Below, in pieces: positions 36,014 through 44,630 of a stretch of 64,000 nt of DNA. The stretch's first letter is position 1, and each line of letters opens with the position of its first letter. A program made the position numbers and the translations under genes. The stretch spans positions 599,501 through 663,500 of the forward strand of contig NC_010337.2 of the NCBI RefSeq assembly GCF_000019165.1, in the 5' to 3' direction. The stretch comes from Heliomicrobium modesticaldum Ice1 (GTDB lineage: Bacteria > Bacillota > Desulfitobacteriia > Heliobacteriales > Heliobacteriaceae). The notes beneath the pieces are model-generated. The model did not search any database, was not told where the DNA came from, and saw nothing but the letters and a program-made list of their open reading frames with translations.

Positions 36014-36326
36014 ACCTTTGAGGCGTACTGCGTAAAATGTTGAATTAGTCGGCCCGCTTTTTTTCACCAAGTGTTCTACAAAAAATTTCCTGGACTTCTT
36101 CGAGTGGCTGTGCTACGCTTTGCACTGAGGATTCCCCCTTTGTTCAGTGTTTTGCTTTGTAACAACTCACTTCGACAAAGGTAACGGGAATCCTTTAAAA
36201 TTTTATGGAAATTAATCTAATTATATCCATTTTCCCGTGGGAATTGTCGCGTTTTCATGACAATTCTCCAACAGCGCCTCAGACAGGGGATTAGCAGACT
36301 TTTTTATTAAAGATGCGTGGGTTCTG
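36011..36326 (-). mobile_element. Right-end relic of the IS4-like element
   Basis: It matches 2600-2915: the first 38 or so codons of the transposase and the upstream region to the terminal GTGGGTTCTG. Changes include one lost C in the run before ACCAAGTGTTC, which breaks the frame. Its outer end at 36326 directly abuts coding sequence of the truncated gene upstream of the HerA operon. Confidence 0.85.
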
Positions 36327-36353
36327 TTGGACAACCAAAACTTCGGTCAGATT

Positions 36354-38053
36354 CCTGAATCCGTGAGTCGACTTAGCAGTACCCCAATGATTTTCCACAA
36401 AAAGTAATTCGTATTACAAGAATTTAATCCAATTTCCTTAGATAGCCATTTGAACACGTCGCCTTATCAAAGAAGGTGGTGCCGTCAAGAAACGAGATCC
36501 ATAAAAGCGTATAGCAAAGCTAACCTTTGACACATTTTACATCCAAAGGTCTATCCCATCGAATGAATTTGATTTTTTAGGAAATTCTTGCCGTTTACGA
36601 AAAAGCAAGATAGAGATCCTTAAACGTTGCGTACCAGGGACTATGCGCCCCGAGCCGGAGCTTCACTTGTCTGGCATGTCTCACCAATCGAGACGCAATG
36701 GTGATCACATTTTGAAGTACCGTGCGTATCCGGCGGCGCTGCGTATGGGCCTTTCTCTTTAGGGGAGAATCCGGATGGTGTAAGCTCATTTGACCAACGA
36801 TGCGAAGCAGGTTATAGGCAAGCGCACCGAAATGAAAGACCAGATCATTGACCTTAAATTTTCCACTAGGCAGTCGTTCCAAATCAAGGTCCGTTTTTAA
36901 CTCGCTATGGAATTGCTCGCTGGTTCCGTGATCTCTTTGCAAATGGATCAATTCTTCCGGCGAGACGGGTAACGACGTCCAGTACGTGGCCACTTCTAAC
37001 TCTGGAAGCAGCAATTGCTGCCCATTGGACAAGATGGTTCGTTCCACGACATGGAAAACCACCCGTTCACGTTGTTCCATATTGCCGACCTTCCACATTA
37101 CACTGCCCATATACTCCACTTTTCCTTCCCGAACAATTCGGGCCTGCCCATTTTTAAGGGCGATGTCCCTCCACATTTCGGGAGTTTCTTGGCGAAGGTT
37201 GCGTTTGATTATGTAGTCAACATTCTCTGCGCGGAGGACACGTATGTTATCGACGCTGTCAAAGCCGGAATCCATGCGTACCAGAAGCTTCTCAGCTCCG
37301 CACTGGCGTGCGTAATTGATGCTCTTTGTTAAGAACTGGGGCGTTCCTTTCTGGCTATGATCTTTGCCCGGACGCAGCTCAACGTTTATGCAGTAGCCTT
37401 CCTGACCGAGGTAGGCTAGTATGGGCGCAAAGCCATCATGACCTTTGTAGGTGCGCGTCACCCCCTCTTTTTTGGAACCGGAATTATCCAATGGCGTCAC
37501 ATCTACGTCTACCGTCAGATAGTCCGTAGCGCCGACCCGAACAGGTGTCAGGGGAGCTTTTGCTTTTTTGATGAGACGAGCAGATTCTTCCATAATGATG
37601 TCGTTCCATTTCAAATCCGTCTCAACAACCTTTTCAAATCGTTGTCGTAACGTGGGACTGGAGGGTACGATGTCGACGCCCATGGCGTATCGAAAAAAGT
37701 CATCTCCACGAGCCAGCTCAATCGCATCGAAGTCATTCTTTCCCTGACAGAGAAGGCCCAGGTAGCTCAGAGCAACAGTTCCGTGGCTTATATCTGGTGT
37801 CAAACAAGTGGGCACAGTGGACTTATCCAATCGCAATTTCAACGAAGTCTTTCTTAACAAGGCGCCCACGAGCGCCAATCCAGTTACCGGTGTAAGCTCC
37901 TCATTCGATTGCTCGATAATGAACTTCTTCATGGTCATGCATTCACCCCGTCGGTGAGTTTAAATCACTCCGATTAAACTCGTTTATCTCTATTATACGG
38001 GTAAATGCGCTGAATTTCGACTATTTACTACTTAGCGCTGTCACGGATTCAGG
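36354..38053 (-). mobile_element. IS1380-family element, left copy of a tandem pair
   Basis: 1700 bases bounded by CCTGAATCCGTGA and TCACGGATTCAGG. The left flank is AGATT (36349-36353). The right end is followed by only six bases, AAGGAT, before the second copy. The same AGATT recurs after the second copy, so the pair sits in one target. Confidence 0.95.
36595..37938 (-). CDS. IS1380-family transposase (left copy)
   Basis: 447-residue DDE transposase. Typical IS1380 parts are SYLGLLCQGKNDFDAIELAR, the first Asp region TVDVDVTPLDNSGSKKEGV, RTYKGHDGFAPILAYLGQEG, the second Asp in LLVRMDSGFDSVDN, and the catalytic Glu region with LQRDHGTSEQFHSELKTDL. It is identical in length and apparently in sequence to the right copy at 38301. 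Intact. Confidence 0.95.
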   Translation of the reverse strand: MTMKKFIIEQSNEELTPVTGLALVGALLRKTSLKLRLDKSTVPTCLTPDISHGTVALSYLGLLCQGKNDFDAIELARGDDFFRYAMGVDIVPSSPTLRQRFEKVVETDLKWNDIIMEESARLIKKAKAPLTPVRVGATDYLTVDVDVTPLDNSGSKKEGVTRTYKGHDGFAPILAYLGQEGYCINVELRPGKDHSQKGTPQFLTKSINYARQCGAEKLLVRMDSGFDSVDNIRVLRAENVDYIIKRNLRQETPEMWRDIALKNGQARIVREGKVEYMGSVMWKVGNMEQRERVVFHVVERTILSNGQQLLLPELEVATYWTSLPVSPEELIHLQRDHGTSEQFHSELKTDLDLERLPSGKFKVNDLVFHFGALAYNLLRIVGQMSLHHPDSPLKRKAHTQRRRIRTVLQNVITIASRLVRHARQVKLRLGAHSPWYATFKDLYLAFS

Positions 38054-38059
38054 AAGGAT

Positions 38060-39759
38060 CCTGAATCCGTGAGTCGACTTAGCAGTACCCCAATGATTTT
38101 CCACAAAAAGTAATTCGTATTACAAGAATTTAATCCAATTTCCTTAGATAGCCATTTGAACACGTCGCCTTATCAAAGAAGGTGGTGCCGTCAAGAAACG
38201 AGATCCATAAAAGCGTATAGCAAAGCTAACCTTTGACACATTTTACATCCAAAGGTCTATCCCATCGAATGAATTTGATTTTTTAGGAAATTCTTGCCGT
38301 TTACGAAAAAGCAAGATAGAGATCCTTAAACGTTGCGTACCAGGGACTATGCGCCCCGAGCCGGAGCTTCACTTGTCTGGCATGTCTCACCAATCGAGAC
38401 GCAATGGTGATCACATTTTGAAGTACCGTGCGTATCCGGCGGCGCTGCGTATGGGCCTTTCTCTTTAGGGGAGAATCCGGATGGTGTAAGCTCATTTGAC
38501 CAACGATGCGAAGCAGGTTATAGGCAAGCGCACCGAAATGAAAGACCAGATCATTGACCTTAAATTTTCCACTAGGCAGTCGTTCCAAATCAAGGTCCGT
38601 TTTTAACTCGCTATGGAATTGCTCGCTGGTTCCGTGATCTCTTTGCAAATGGATCAATTCTTCCGGCGAGACGGGTAACGACGTCCAGTACGTGGCCACT
38701 TCTAACTCTGGAAGCAGCAATTGCTGCCCATTGGACAAGATGGTTCGTTCCACGACATGGAAAACCACCCGTTCACGTTGTTCCATATTGCCGACCTTCC
38801 ACATTACACTGCCCATATACTCCACTTTTCCTTCCCGAACAATTCGGGCCTGCCCATTTTTAAGGGCGATGTCCCTCCACATTTCGGGAGTTTCTTGGCG
38901 AAGGTTGCGTTTGATTATGTAGTCAACATTCTCTGCGCGGAGGACACGTATGTTATCGACGCTGTCAAAGCCGGAATCCATGCGTACCAGAAGCTTCTCA
39001 GCTCCGCACTGGCGTGCGTAATTGATGCTCTTTGTTAAGAACTGGGGCGTTCCTTTCTGGCTATGATCTTTGCCCGGACGCAGCTCAACGTTTATGCAGT
39101 AGCCTTCCTGACCGAGGTAGGCTAGTATGGGCGCAAAGCCATCATGACCTTTGTAGGTGCGCGTCACCCCCTCTTTTTTGGAACCGGAATTATCCAATGG
39201 CGTCACATCTACGTCTACCGTCAGATAGTCCGTAGCGCCGACCCGAACAGGTGTCAGGGGAGCTTTTGCTTTTTTGATGAGACGAGCAGATTCTTCCATA
39301 ATGATGTCGTTCCATTTCAAATCCGTCTCAACAACCTTTTCAAATCGTTGTCGTAACGTGGGACTGGAGGGTACGATGTCGACGCCCATGGCGTATCGAA
39401 AAAAGTCATCTCCACGAGCCAGCTCAATCGCATCGAAGTCATTCTTTCCCTGACAGAGAAGGCCCAGGTAGCTCAGAGCAACAGTTCCGTGGCTTATATC
39501 TGGTGTCAAACAAGTGGGCACAGTGGACTTATCCAATCGCAATTTCAACGAAGTCTTTCTTAACAAGGCGCCCACGAGCGCCAATCCAGTTACCGGTGTA
39601 AGCTCCTCATTCGATTGCTCGATAATGAACTTCTTCATGGTCATGCATTCACCCCGTCGGTGAGTTTAAATCACTCCGATTAAACTCGTTTATCTCTATT
39701 ATACGGGTAAATGCGCTGAATTTCGACTATTTACTACTTAGCGCTGTCACGGATTCAGG
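38060..39759 (-). mobile_element. IS1380-family element, right copy of a tandem pair
   Basis: Same 1700-base element in the same direction, bounded by the same 13-base inverted ends. It is followed by AGATT (39760-39764), the target duplication of the pair as a whole. Confidence 0.95.
38301..39644 (-). CDS. IS1380-family transposase (right copy)
   Basis: 447 residues, the same protein as at 36595-37938, with LLVRMDSGFDSVDN and RDHGTSEQFHSELKTDL. Both tandem copies appear identical, so the duplication is recent. Two adjacent active copies can move anything between outer ends, here just each other. Confidence 0.95.
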   Translation of the reverse strand: MTMKKFIIEQSNEELTPVTGLALVGALLRKTSLKLRLDKSTVPTCLTPDISHGTVALSYLGLLCQGKNDFDAIELARGDDFFRYAMGVDIVPSSPTLRQRFEKVVETDLKWNDIIMEESARLIKKAKAPLTPVRVGATDYLTVDVDVTPLDNSGSKKEGVTRTYKGHDGFAPILAYLGQEGYCINVELRPGKDHSQKGTPQFLTKSINYARQCGAEKLLVRMDSGFDSVDNIRVLRAENVDYIIKRNLRQETPEMWRDIALKNGQARIVREGKVEYMGSVMWKVGNMEQRERVVFHVVERTILSNGQQLLLPELEVATYWTSLPVSPEELIHLQRDHGTSEQFHSELKTDLDLERLPSGKFKVNDLVFHFGALAYNLLRIVGQMSLHHPDSPLKRKAHTQRRRIRTVLQNVITIASRLVRHARQVKLRLGAHSPWYATFKDLYLAFS

Positions 39760-39898
39760 AGATTATTATCATTGAGAATGATATCCCTGAATTGGATTAC
39801 AGTAAAGCGAATGTAATTCCCTTTACCAAGGATACAACCTACGGACGTTACGGATTCTTGAATGGTGTACGCTAATACGATTACGGAGGCGCTTTTTA

Positions 39899-40123
39899 AT
39901 GGACAAAGACCAGAGTATTGAAAAATGGTCATCAATGGATACCATAACCGACTACCTCGGTGTAAGCCGCGAAACAGTGCTGCAGTGGATTAATAACCGC
40001 AATATGCCCGCGCATAAGGTCGGGCGACTTTGGAAGTTCAAGATTTCCGAAGTTGACAAATGGATTCGTTCCGGCGGTGCAGCGGAGAATTTGTCAACAG
40101 AGGAGGCAAAGGACCGTGAGTAG
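39899..40123 (+). CDS. Small HTH DNA-binding protein (excisionase/MerR-like)
   Basis: The 74-residue protein has a winged-HTH of the excisionase type: MDTITDYLGVSRETVLQWIN, then NMPAHKVGRLWKFKISEVDKWI. This is the DNA-binding fold used by excisionases and by small regulators of restriction and defence operons. The ribosome binding site GGAGG lies at normal distance before the ATG. The stop overlaps the next gene's GTG region, so they are translationally coupled. It is likely the operon's regulator; an excisionase for the island is the alternative, though no integrase is in view. Confidence 0.75.
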   Translation: MDKDQSIEKWSSMDTITDYLGVSRETVLQWINNRNMPAHKVGRLWKFKISEVDKWIRSGGAAENLSTEEAKDRE

Positions 40124-41312
40124 GACAGCCGAAAGCTTTTCCAAGCCGAAACATAATAAGATCATGAATATCCTAGCTGAGGCTACTGGCGGCAAAAGCT
40201 ATAAAGCCCATAAGTATCCGATTGACTACGCTGACCGTCCATCGATCGATTACGGCGATAGTGAGATCATTTGGAAAAGAAGAGCCGAAACTACTCAACA
40301 CAGGACCTATATCAATCTATTAGGACTCAGCAAGAAGCTCGCCTCGCGCGACGACCAGATTCTAAGCTATTTCTTAGACGGTTCTCGTAGGGTTTTCAAG
40401 GTGGATGACATCGCGTATGTGCAATCCGGTGGCCGTAGCATCATTTACCCTGTGATCGCAGGACAGATCGGTGTCGGATGCTGCCACCGTGTTAATAAGA
40501 AAGTCGTTCCGGTCCAGTTAAAGCGCGAGTTTGTTTTGTCCATGCCGGATGTAGCTGATGCAGATGGGAAACCCGGCTTCTGGCCTGCCACGGCAAAGAA
40601 ATTAAGTGAGTGCGATGAATTGAAGAGATTGGGTATAGAGTTTGCCGCAATTTTGCCATATAAGACATCCAAGAACGATGATAAAAAGTTTGAGGATCGT
40701 GCAACGGCTTGTGTCCAGGACAGAATGATTGAAAGTGAGAAGAAACTAGTTGCTGACCTTGTGCGAGAAGGTAAGCTCAATCAGAACAATTATCTGGTTA
40801 AAGATGGCTCACTGGAGTACAGACCAACCAAGGAAGATAAAGCCGATAAGAGAAGGTACCAGACATTCAAAAATAACTACAATTGGGTGATCGGTGTGTC
40901 AAAGAATTTCAATCCGGAAGTCTGCGAGGATATCAATGGCAAGCCCAATCCAGGATTCATCGCTGATTTGCCTCTTTACCACCGTACCCCTGTGGTAGAG
41001 TACGAGAACCCGATGCTGGGCGACATCAAGTTTGCTGTTTGGTACATCCGTCTGCGGGATAAGGAAAAGACCCGAACCCCATTTGACGGAGTCCTAAAGG
41101 TCGAGAAAATCCTCGTGACGGAAGAAGAAACCGAAGTCGGCATTGACAGCGAACAAGTAGATACGCTAAGCGCTTACCTCATAAACGAGCGCAATCCTGT
41201 TTGTTATGGCTCAGATCTCCGATGGGCTAACCACATCTACCCAATATACCTGACTGAGTCTTTTGTAAAATCGCGTTACCTAAGCGCTGAAAGCTTTTTG
41301 CATCTATTTTAA
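40116..41312 (+). CDS. NurA-like nuclease
   Basis: The 398-residue protein looks like a NurA-domain nuclease, the partner of HerA. The motifs are in family order: a first metal Asp in FLDGSRR (D88), a second in LVKDGSLEY (D230), then WVIGVSKNF with Lys 263, and a C-terminal HIYPIYLTESFVKS. NurA is a 5'-3' exonuclease/endonuclease that works inside the HerA ring during end resection, and similar pairs occur in defence islands. The start is GTG at 40116: AGGAGG lies nine bases before it, and the longer frame from 40053 runs inside the HTH gene. The next gene is a HerA-like ATPase, 14 bases away. Confidence 0.7.
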   Translation: MSRTAESFSKPKHNKIMNILAEATGGKSYKAHKYPIDYADRPSIDYGDSEIIWKRRAETTQHRTYINLLGLSKKLASRDDQILSYFLDGSRRVFKVDDIAYVQSGGRSIIYPVIAGQIGVGCCHRVNKKVVPVQLKREFVLSMPDVADADGKPGFWPATAKKLSECDELKRLGIEFAAILPYKTSKNDDKKFEDRATACVQDRMIESEKKLVADLVREGKLNQNNYLVKDGSLEYRPTKEDKADKRRYQTFKNNYNWVIGVSKNFNPEVCEDINGKPNPGFIADLPLYHRTPVVEYENPMLGDIKFAVWYIRLRDKEKTRTPFDGVLKVEKILVTEEETEVGIDSEQVDTLSAYLINERNPVCYGSDLRWANHIYPIYLTESFVKSRYLSAESFLHLF

Positions 41313-41326
41313 GGAGGATCAAACAT

Positions 41327-43039
41327 ATGAGCAAATTAATTGGTCGCGTCCTGGCTACTGAGAAAAACCCTACTACCATGGATGAGTTTAACTTCTGGAC
41401 GAATTCGGACTTGAAACTCCACGCGTTCGATATCGTAAAGGTTGTGCATATAGAGGGCTCTTATACGTTCGGTGTAATCGAGAACATATCGCACATCACG
41501 GATGCCCAGAGTTTCTTGACGAATTTCATCTCCAGTGACTTTGGCGATGTTGATATAGATGAGCCAACTTTGCGTGTTGGTATGAATTATGCCAAGGCTA
41601 AGGTTTCCTTCAACAGCAAAAACCTGTACACCCCTGTACATAACAACGCCAAGGTATATCTCGCTACAGCTGATGAGATTACGACAGCTCTCGGGCTGAA
41701 AGTGATTCAAAACCCTCTGGTATGCGGTTCGCTAAAGATGTATGAAGGCACTTCTGAGGAGGTCACCCTCCCTGTGTTTCTGAATTCAAAGTTCCTCCTG
41801 GGGCCGGAAGGAGCACATCTCAATATTTCTGGTATATCCGGGCTTGCGTCGAAGACTTCTTACGCAATGTTCTTGATGAAAGCCATACAAGATCAGTACC
41901 TGAAAGCCGATACGGACGATAGTGTGGCTTTTGTCATTTTCAATGTTAAAGGAAAAGACCTAATGGCAATAGACCGTCCAAATGACTTCTCAACCGACAA
42001 CCCTGGCGAGAAGGAGCGGGTTCTTGCAGAATACAAAGCGCTGGGTTTGTCTACAGAACCGTTCAAGAATGTAAAGTACTACATTCCATACACGAGTAAT
42101 ACATCGGCCAAACAGAGTACATATCTATCCATAGACGACGTAAAGTCATATACGGAGTATGGTCAATTAAAGAAGTTTAAGTACTCATATGAGGATGATA
42201 AAGAGAGCCTTGAAATGTTATTTGCCGATATTGACGACCCGCAGCAGACCATGGAAGCGATCATTAGCAAAATCATTGACGATAACGACCAAGATTTCGG
42301 CGGTGGGCGTGTCAATACGTGGACTGAATTCAGAGAGAAAGTCGATGAACTCTCCCAGCGGTCGCAGCCAGCGGGGCGCAGTAGCCAACAACGGGTTTCC
42401 AATGAAATCTCGGTGCTCAGCTGGCGGAAGTTCAAGCGCATTATCAATAAAGCCACCAAGAACGATGACATGTTTGCCAATCGTCCTGATCCCAGCAAGC
42501 ATGAATGCCGCCTAGCTGACGAACTAAAAAAGATACGTGAGAATGAAGTGTACGTAATTGATATCGCCAAACTACCTGAAGACAAGCAGGCATTTGTCTT
42601 TGGTGACGCCGTCCGGACCATTTACAACTTGAAGTTGGGAGAGTATGACGCCGAGTCCGGAGTTGAGCCACCGTCACGAATTATTATTTTCATCGATGAG
42701 CTTAACAAGTACGCGTCTAAGGAGATACCAAAGTCGTCGCCTATCCTACGGGAAATCCTTGACATTACGGAGCGCGGTCGTTCTCTGGGGGTTGTCCTCT
42801 TCGCGGCAGAGCAATTCCGTTCTGCTATCCATCCGCGCGTGACCGGCAACTGCGCTACACACGCGTACGGCAGAACCAACTCTATAGAGACATCGACGGC
42901 TGATTATAGAAGCCTTCCGAGCACATACCAGAATATGCTGACGCGCCTCGAGCAAGGTGATTATCTGGTTCAGAACCCCATCTTCCGCTCCCTTTTGAAG
43001 ATCCGGTTCCCCAAGCCCATTTACAAGCAGTTCAAGTAA
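41327..43039 (+). CDS. HerA-like AAA+ ATPase
   Basis: The 570-residue protein has an N-terminal HAS-barrel-like part (MSKLIGRVLATEKNPTTMDE, LHAFDIVKVVHIEG) and a HerA/FtsK-type ATPase core. The P-loop is unusual: GISGLASKTS at residues 169-178, with Ser in place of the Gly normally before Lys. Walker B is RIIIFIDELNKYA (D457, E458). The motor end has RSLGVVLFAAEQFRSAIHPRV and NCATHAYGRTN, as in HerA, where ring subunits share an Arg finger. HerA hexamers pump DNA into NurA. The upstream NurA-like protein supports this role. Confidence 0.8.
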   Translation: MSKLIGRVLATEKNPTTMDEFNFWTNSDLKLHAFDIVKVVHIEGSYTFGVIENISHITDAQSFLTNFISSDFGDVDIDEPTLRVGMNYAKAKVSFNSKNLYTPVHNNAKVYLATADEITTALGLKVIQNPLVCGSLKMYEGTSEEVTLPVFLNSKFLLGPEGAHLNISGISGLASKTSYAMFLMKAIQDQYLKADTDDSVAFVIFNVKGKDLMAIDRPNDFSTDNPGEKERVLAEYKALGLSTEPFKNVKYYIPYTSNTSAKQSTYLSIDDVKSYTEYGQLKKFKYSYEDDKESLEMLFADIDDPQQTMEAIISKIIDDNDQDFGGGRVNTWTEFREKVDELSQRSQPAGRSSQQRVSNEISVLSWRKFKRIINKATKNDDMFANRPDPSKHECRLADELKKIRENEVYVIDIAKLPEDKQAFVFGDAVRTIYNLKLGEYDAESGVEPPSRIIIFIDELNKYASKEIPKSSPILREILDITERGRSLGVVLFAAEQFRSAIHPRVTGNCATHAYGRTNSIETSTADYRSLPSTYQNMLTRLEQGDYLVQNPIFRSLLKIRFPKPIYKQFK

Positions 43040-43058
43040 ACCGAGGGGATTGAGAGAT

Positions 43059-44630
43059 ATGAAAGACTACGTATTTGGCGCGAACATCCTTGAAAACCTT
43101 ACAACAGGAATGTACCAGGACTCCAAGGTAATCTACCGCGAGTACATTCAGAACGCCTGTGATCAGATCGATAAAGCCGTAAAAGATGAGATTTTGAAAC
43201 AGGATGAAGGCACCATTAAGATATGGCTAGATCGTGATCAGCGCACCATTGTCATTGAAGACAATGCCACGGGTATTCCTGCCGCCTCTTTCCAACAAAC
43301 GCTAGGAAATATTGCTGACTCCGACAAGAAAATCGGCGAAGACAAAGGATTCAGGGGTATCGGTAGGCTGTGCGGCCTTGCGTATTGTAAAGAACTTATT
43401 TTCATATCGTCAGCCAAAGGTGAGGACACTGTATCTTTAATGGTATGCGATGCCAAGAAGATGCGGGGGCTTATAGACGAGAACACGCGTGGCAAGAAGC
43501 ACACTGCAAACGAAGTGCTGAATGCCATCAATCGTTTTGAACAAAAAAAGACAAACGATATTGATTCGCACTTCTTTCGGGTGGAGTTGATCGATATCAA
43601 CCCAGAGAACACTGACCTACTCGATTTTCAACAGGTCAAGGACTATTTGTCGTTCGTCGCTCCGGTTCCTTACCAGAGTAGCTTTTATTACCGAACCGAC
43701 GTTTACAAGCATGCTCAGGAACTCGGTGTTAAAATTGACGAATATAATATAACACTTAATGGGGAGCCGATATTCAAGAAATATACAACTATACTGAAGG
43801 ACTCATCAACGGGTACAAAGTATGACGATATTTTCGGTGTCCACTTCCAGGACTTCTATAAAAACGGAGAATTGTTCGCGTGGATGTGGGTCGGTGTATC
43901 GAGGTTCCAGAAAGCTATCCCGAAGATCAATCAGATGCGCGGTCTACGATTGCGTAAAGAAAACATCCAGATTGGTGGTGAGGACGCACTACAGAAGCTA
44001 TTCAAAGAGGACCGTGGCAACAGCTATTTTATCGGCGAGGTTTTCGCTGTGAACAAGGATTTGATCCCCAATTCACAGCGCGATTATTTCAATGAGAATC
44101 CTGCCAGAGCTTATTTCGAGCTTGAGCTGCGAAGATACTTCAATGAAGAGCTCCGTAAAATCTACTACACCGGCTCCACTATTAACAGCTCATACAAGAA
44201 AATTGATGCATACGAAAAAAAGAATACCGAGTTCAAAGAAAAAGATAAAGCAGGCGTCTTTGTCGATAAGGAGCATCGCGAACGCGAGCTAAAGGTCGTT
44301 CTTGAGTCAAAGAAGGAAGCGGAGAACGCACTGGAAAAAATCGATAAAATAAAAGACAAGGCCGATGGACTGATGCAAAAAGTCATCCAACGGATTGAAG
44401 TTGAGCGCCCTAAACCGGTAATTGCGGTAGTGGTGCCCCCTATAAAACCGCCGAAAGATGACGAAGAGGAGTCTGAAAAAAGCGGAATGTTTCGTCGTAC
44501 AGACAGGCTTTCACAATATAACAAGGCAGAGCGCAAGCTTATTTCAAAGATATTTAGCATCATTACTTCGGTAACTGACAGCAAAACTGCTGAGATGATT
44601 ATTAGCAAAATCGAGGAAGGTCTTCAATGA
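43059..44630 (+). CDS. GHKL (Hsp90/MutL-type) ATPase
   Basis: The 523-residue protein starts with a Bergerat-fold ATPase. The N-box is YREYIQNACDQID (E28, N32, D35), motif 2 is IEDNATGIP (D68, G72), and the lid is KGFRGIGRLCGL (G97-G102). A middle region follows, with an Hsp90/MutL-like GVSRFQKAIPKINQMRGLRLRKENI, then a charged coiled coil at about residues 385-445 and a short C-terminal helical part. Start at the ATG 43059, ten bases after GAGGGG. It lies between the HerA-like and radical SAM genes and overlaps the latter by four bases. MORC and MutL relatives clamp DNA, so it may be a clamp or switch; this is inferred. Confidence 0.75.
   Translation: MKDYVFGANILENLTTGMYQDSKVIYREYIQNACDQIDKAVKDEILKQDEGTIKIWLDRDQRTIVIEDNATGIPAASFQQTLGNIADSDKKIGEDKGFRGIGRLCGLAYCKELIFISSAKGEDTVSLMVCDAKKMRGLIDENTRGKKHTANEVLNAINRFEQKKTNDIDSHFFRVELIDINPENTDLLDFQQVKDYLSFVAPVPYQSSFYYRTDVYKHAQELGVKIDEYNITLNGEPIFKKYTTILKDSSTGTKYDDIFGVHFQDFYKNGELFAWMWVGVSRFQKAIPKINQMRGLRLRKENIQIGGEDALQKLFKEDRGNSYFIGEVFAVNKDLIPNSQRDYFNENPARAYFELELRRYFNEELRKIYYTGSTINSSYKKIDAYEKKNTEFKEKDKAGVFVDKEHRERELKVVLESKKEAENALEKIDKIKDKADGLMQKVIQRIEVERPKPVIAVVVPPIKPPKDDEEESEKSGMFRRTDRLSQYNKAERKLISKIFSIITSVTDSKTAEMIISKIEEGLQ

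Larger units (their letters stand above)
36327..39875 (+). pseudogene. 3' end of a gene upstream of the HerA operon, split by IS1380
   Basis: Joining 36327-36353 with 39765-39875 gives one frame: LDNQNFGQIIIIENDIPELD, then YSKANVIPFTKDTTYGRYGF and LNGVR with stop TAA at 39873. The 5' part is gone, cut at the IS4 end. The 23-base gap to the HTH gene and shared strand say that it was part of the same operon. The hydrophobic IIIIEND stretch, followed by a short tail, recalls the C-terminal strand of SMC/RecF-like ATPases, but this is a weak guess. It can no longer make a working protein. Confidence 0.6.

Noticed and set aside
28717-36326. The two IS4-like relics as the two ends of one original insertion
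   Set aside because: The nine bases outside the relics do not match (AATAAATAC and TTGGACAAC), while the intact copy at 1151-2915 shows a perfect 9-bp duplication. They may come from different insertions.
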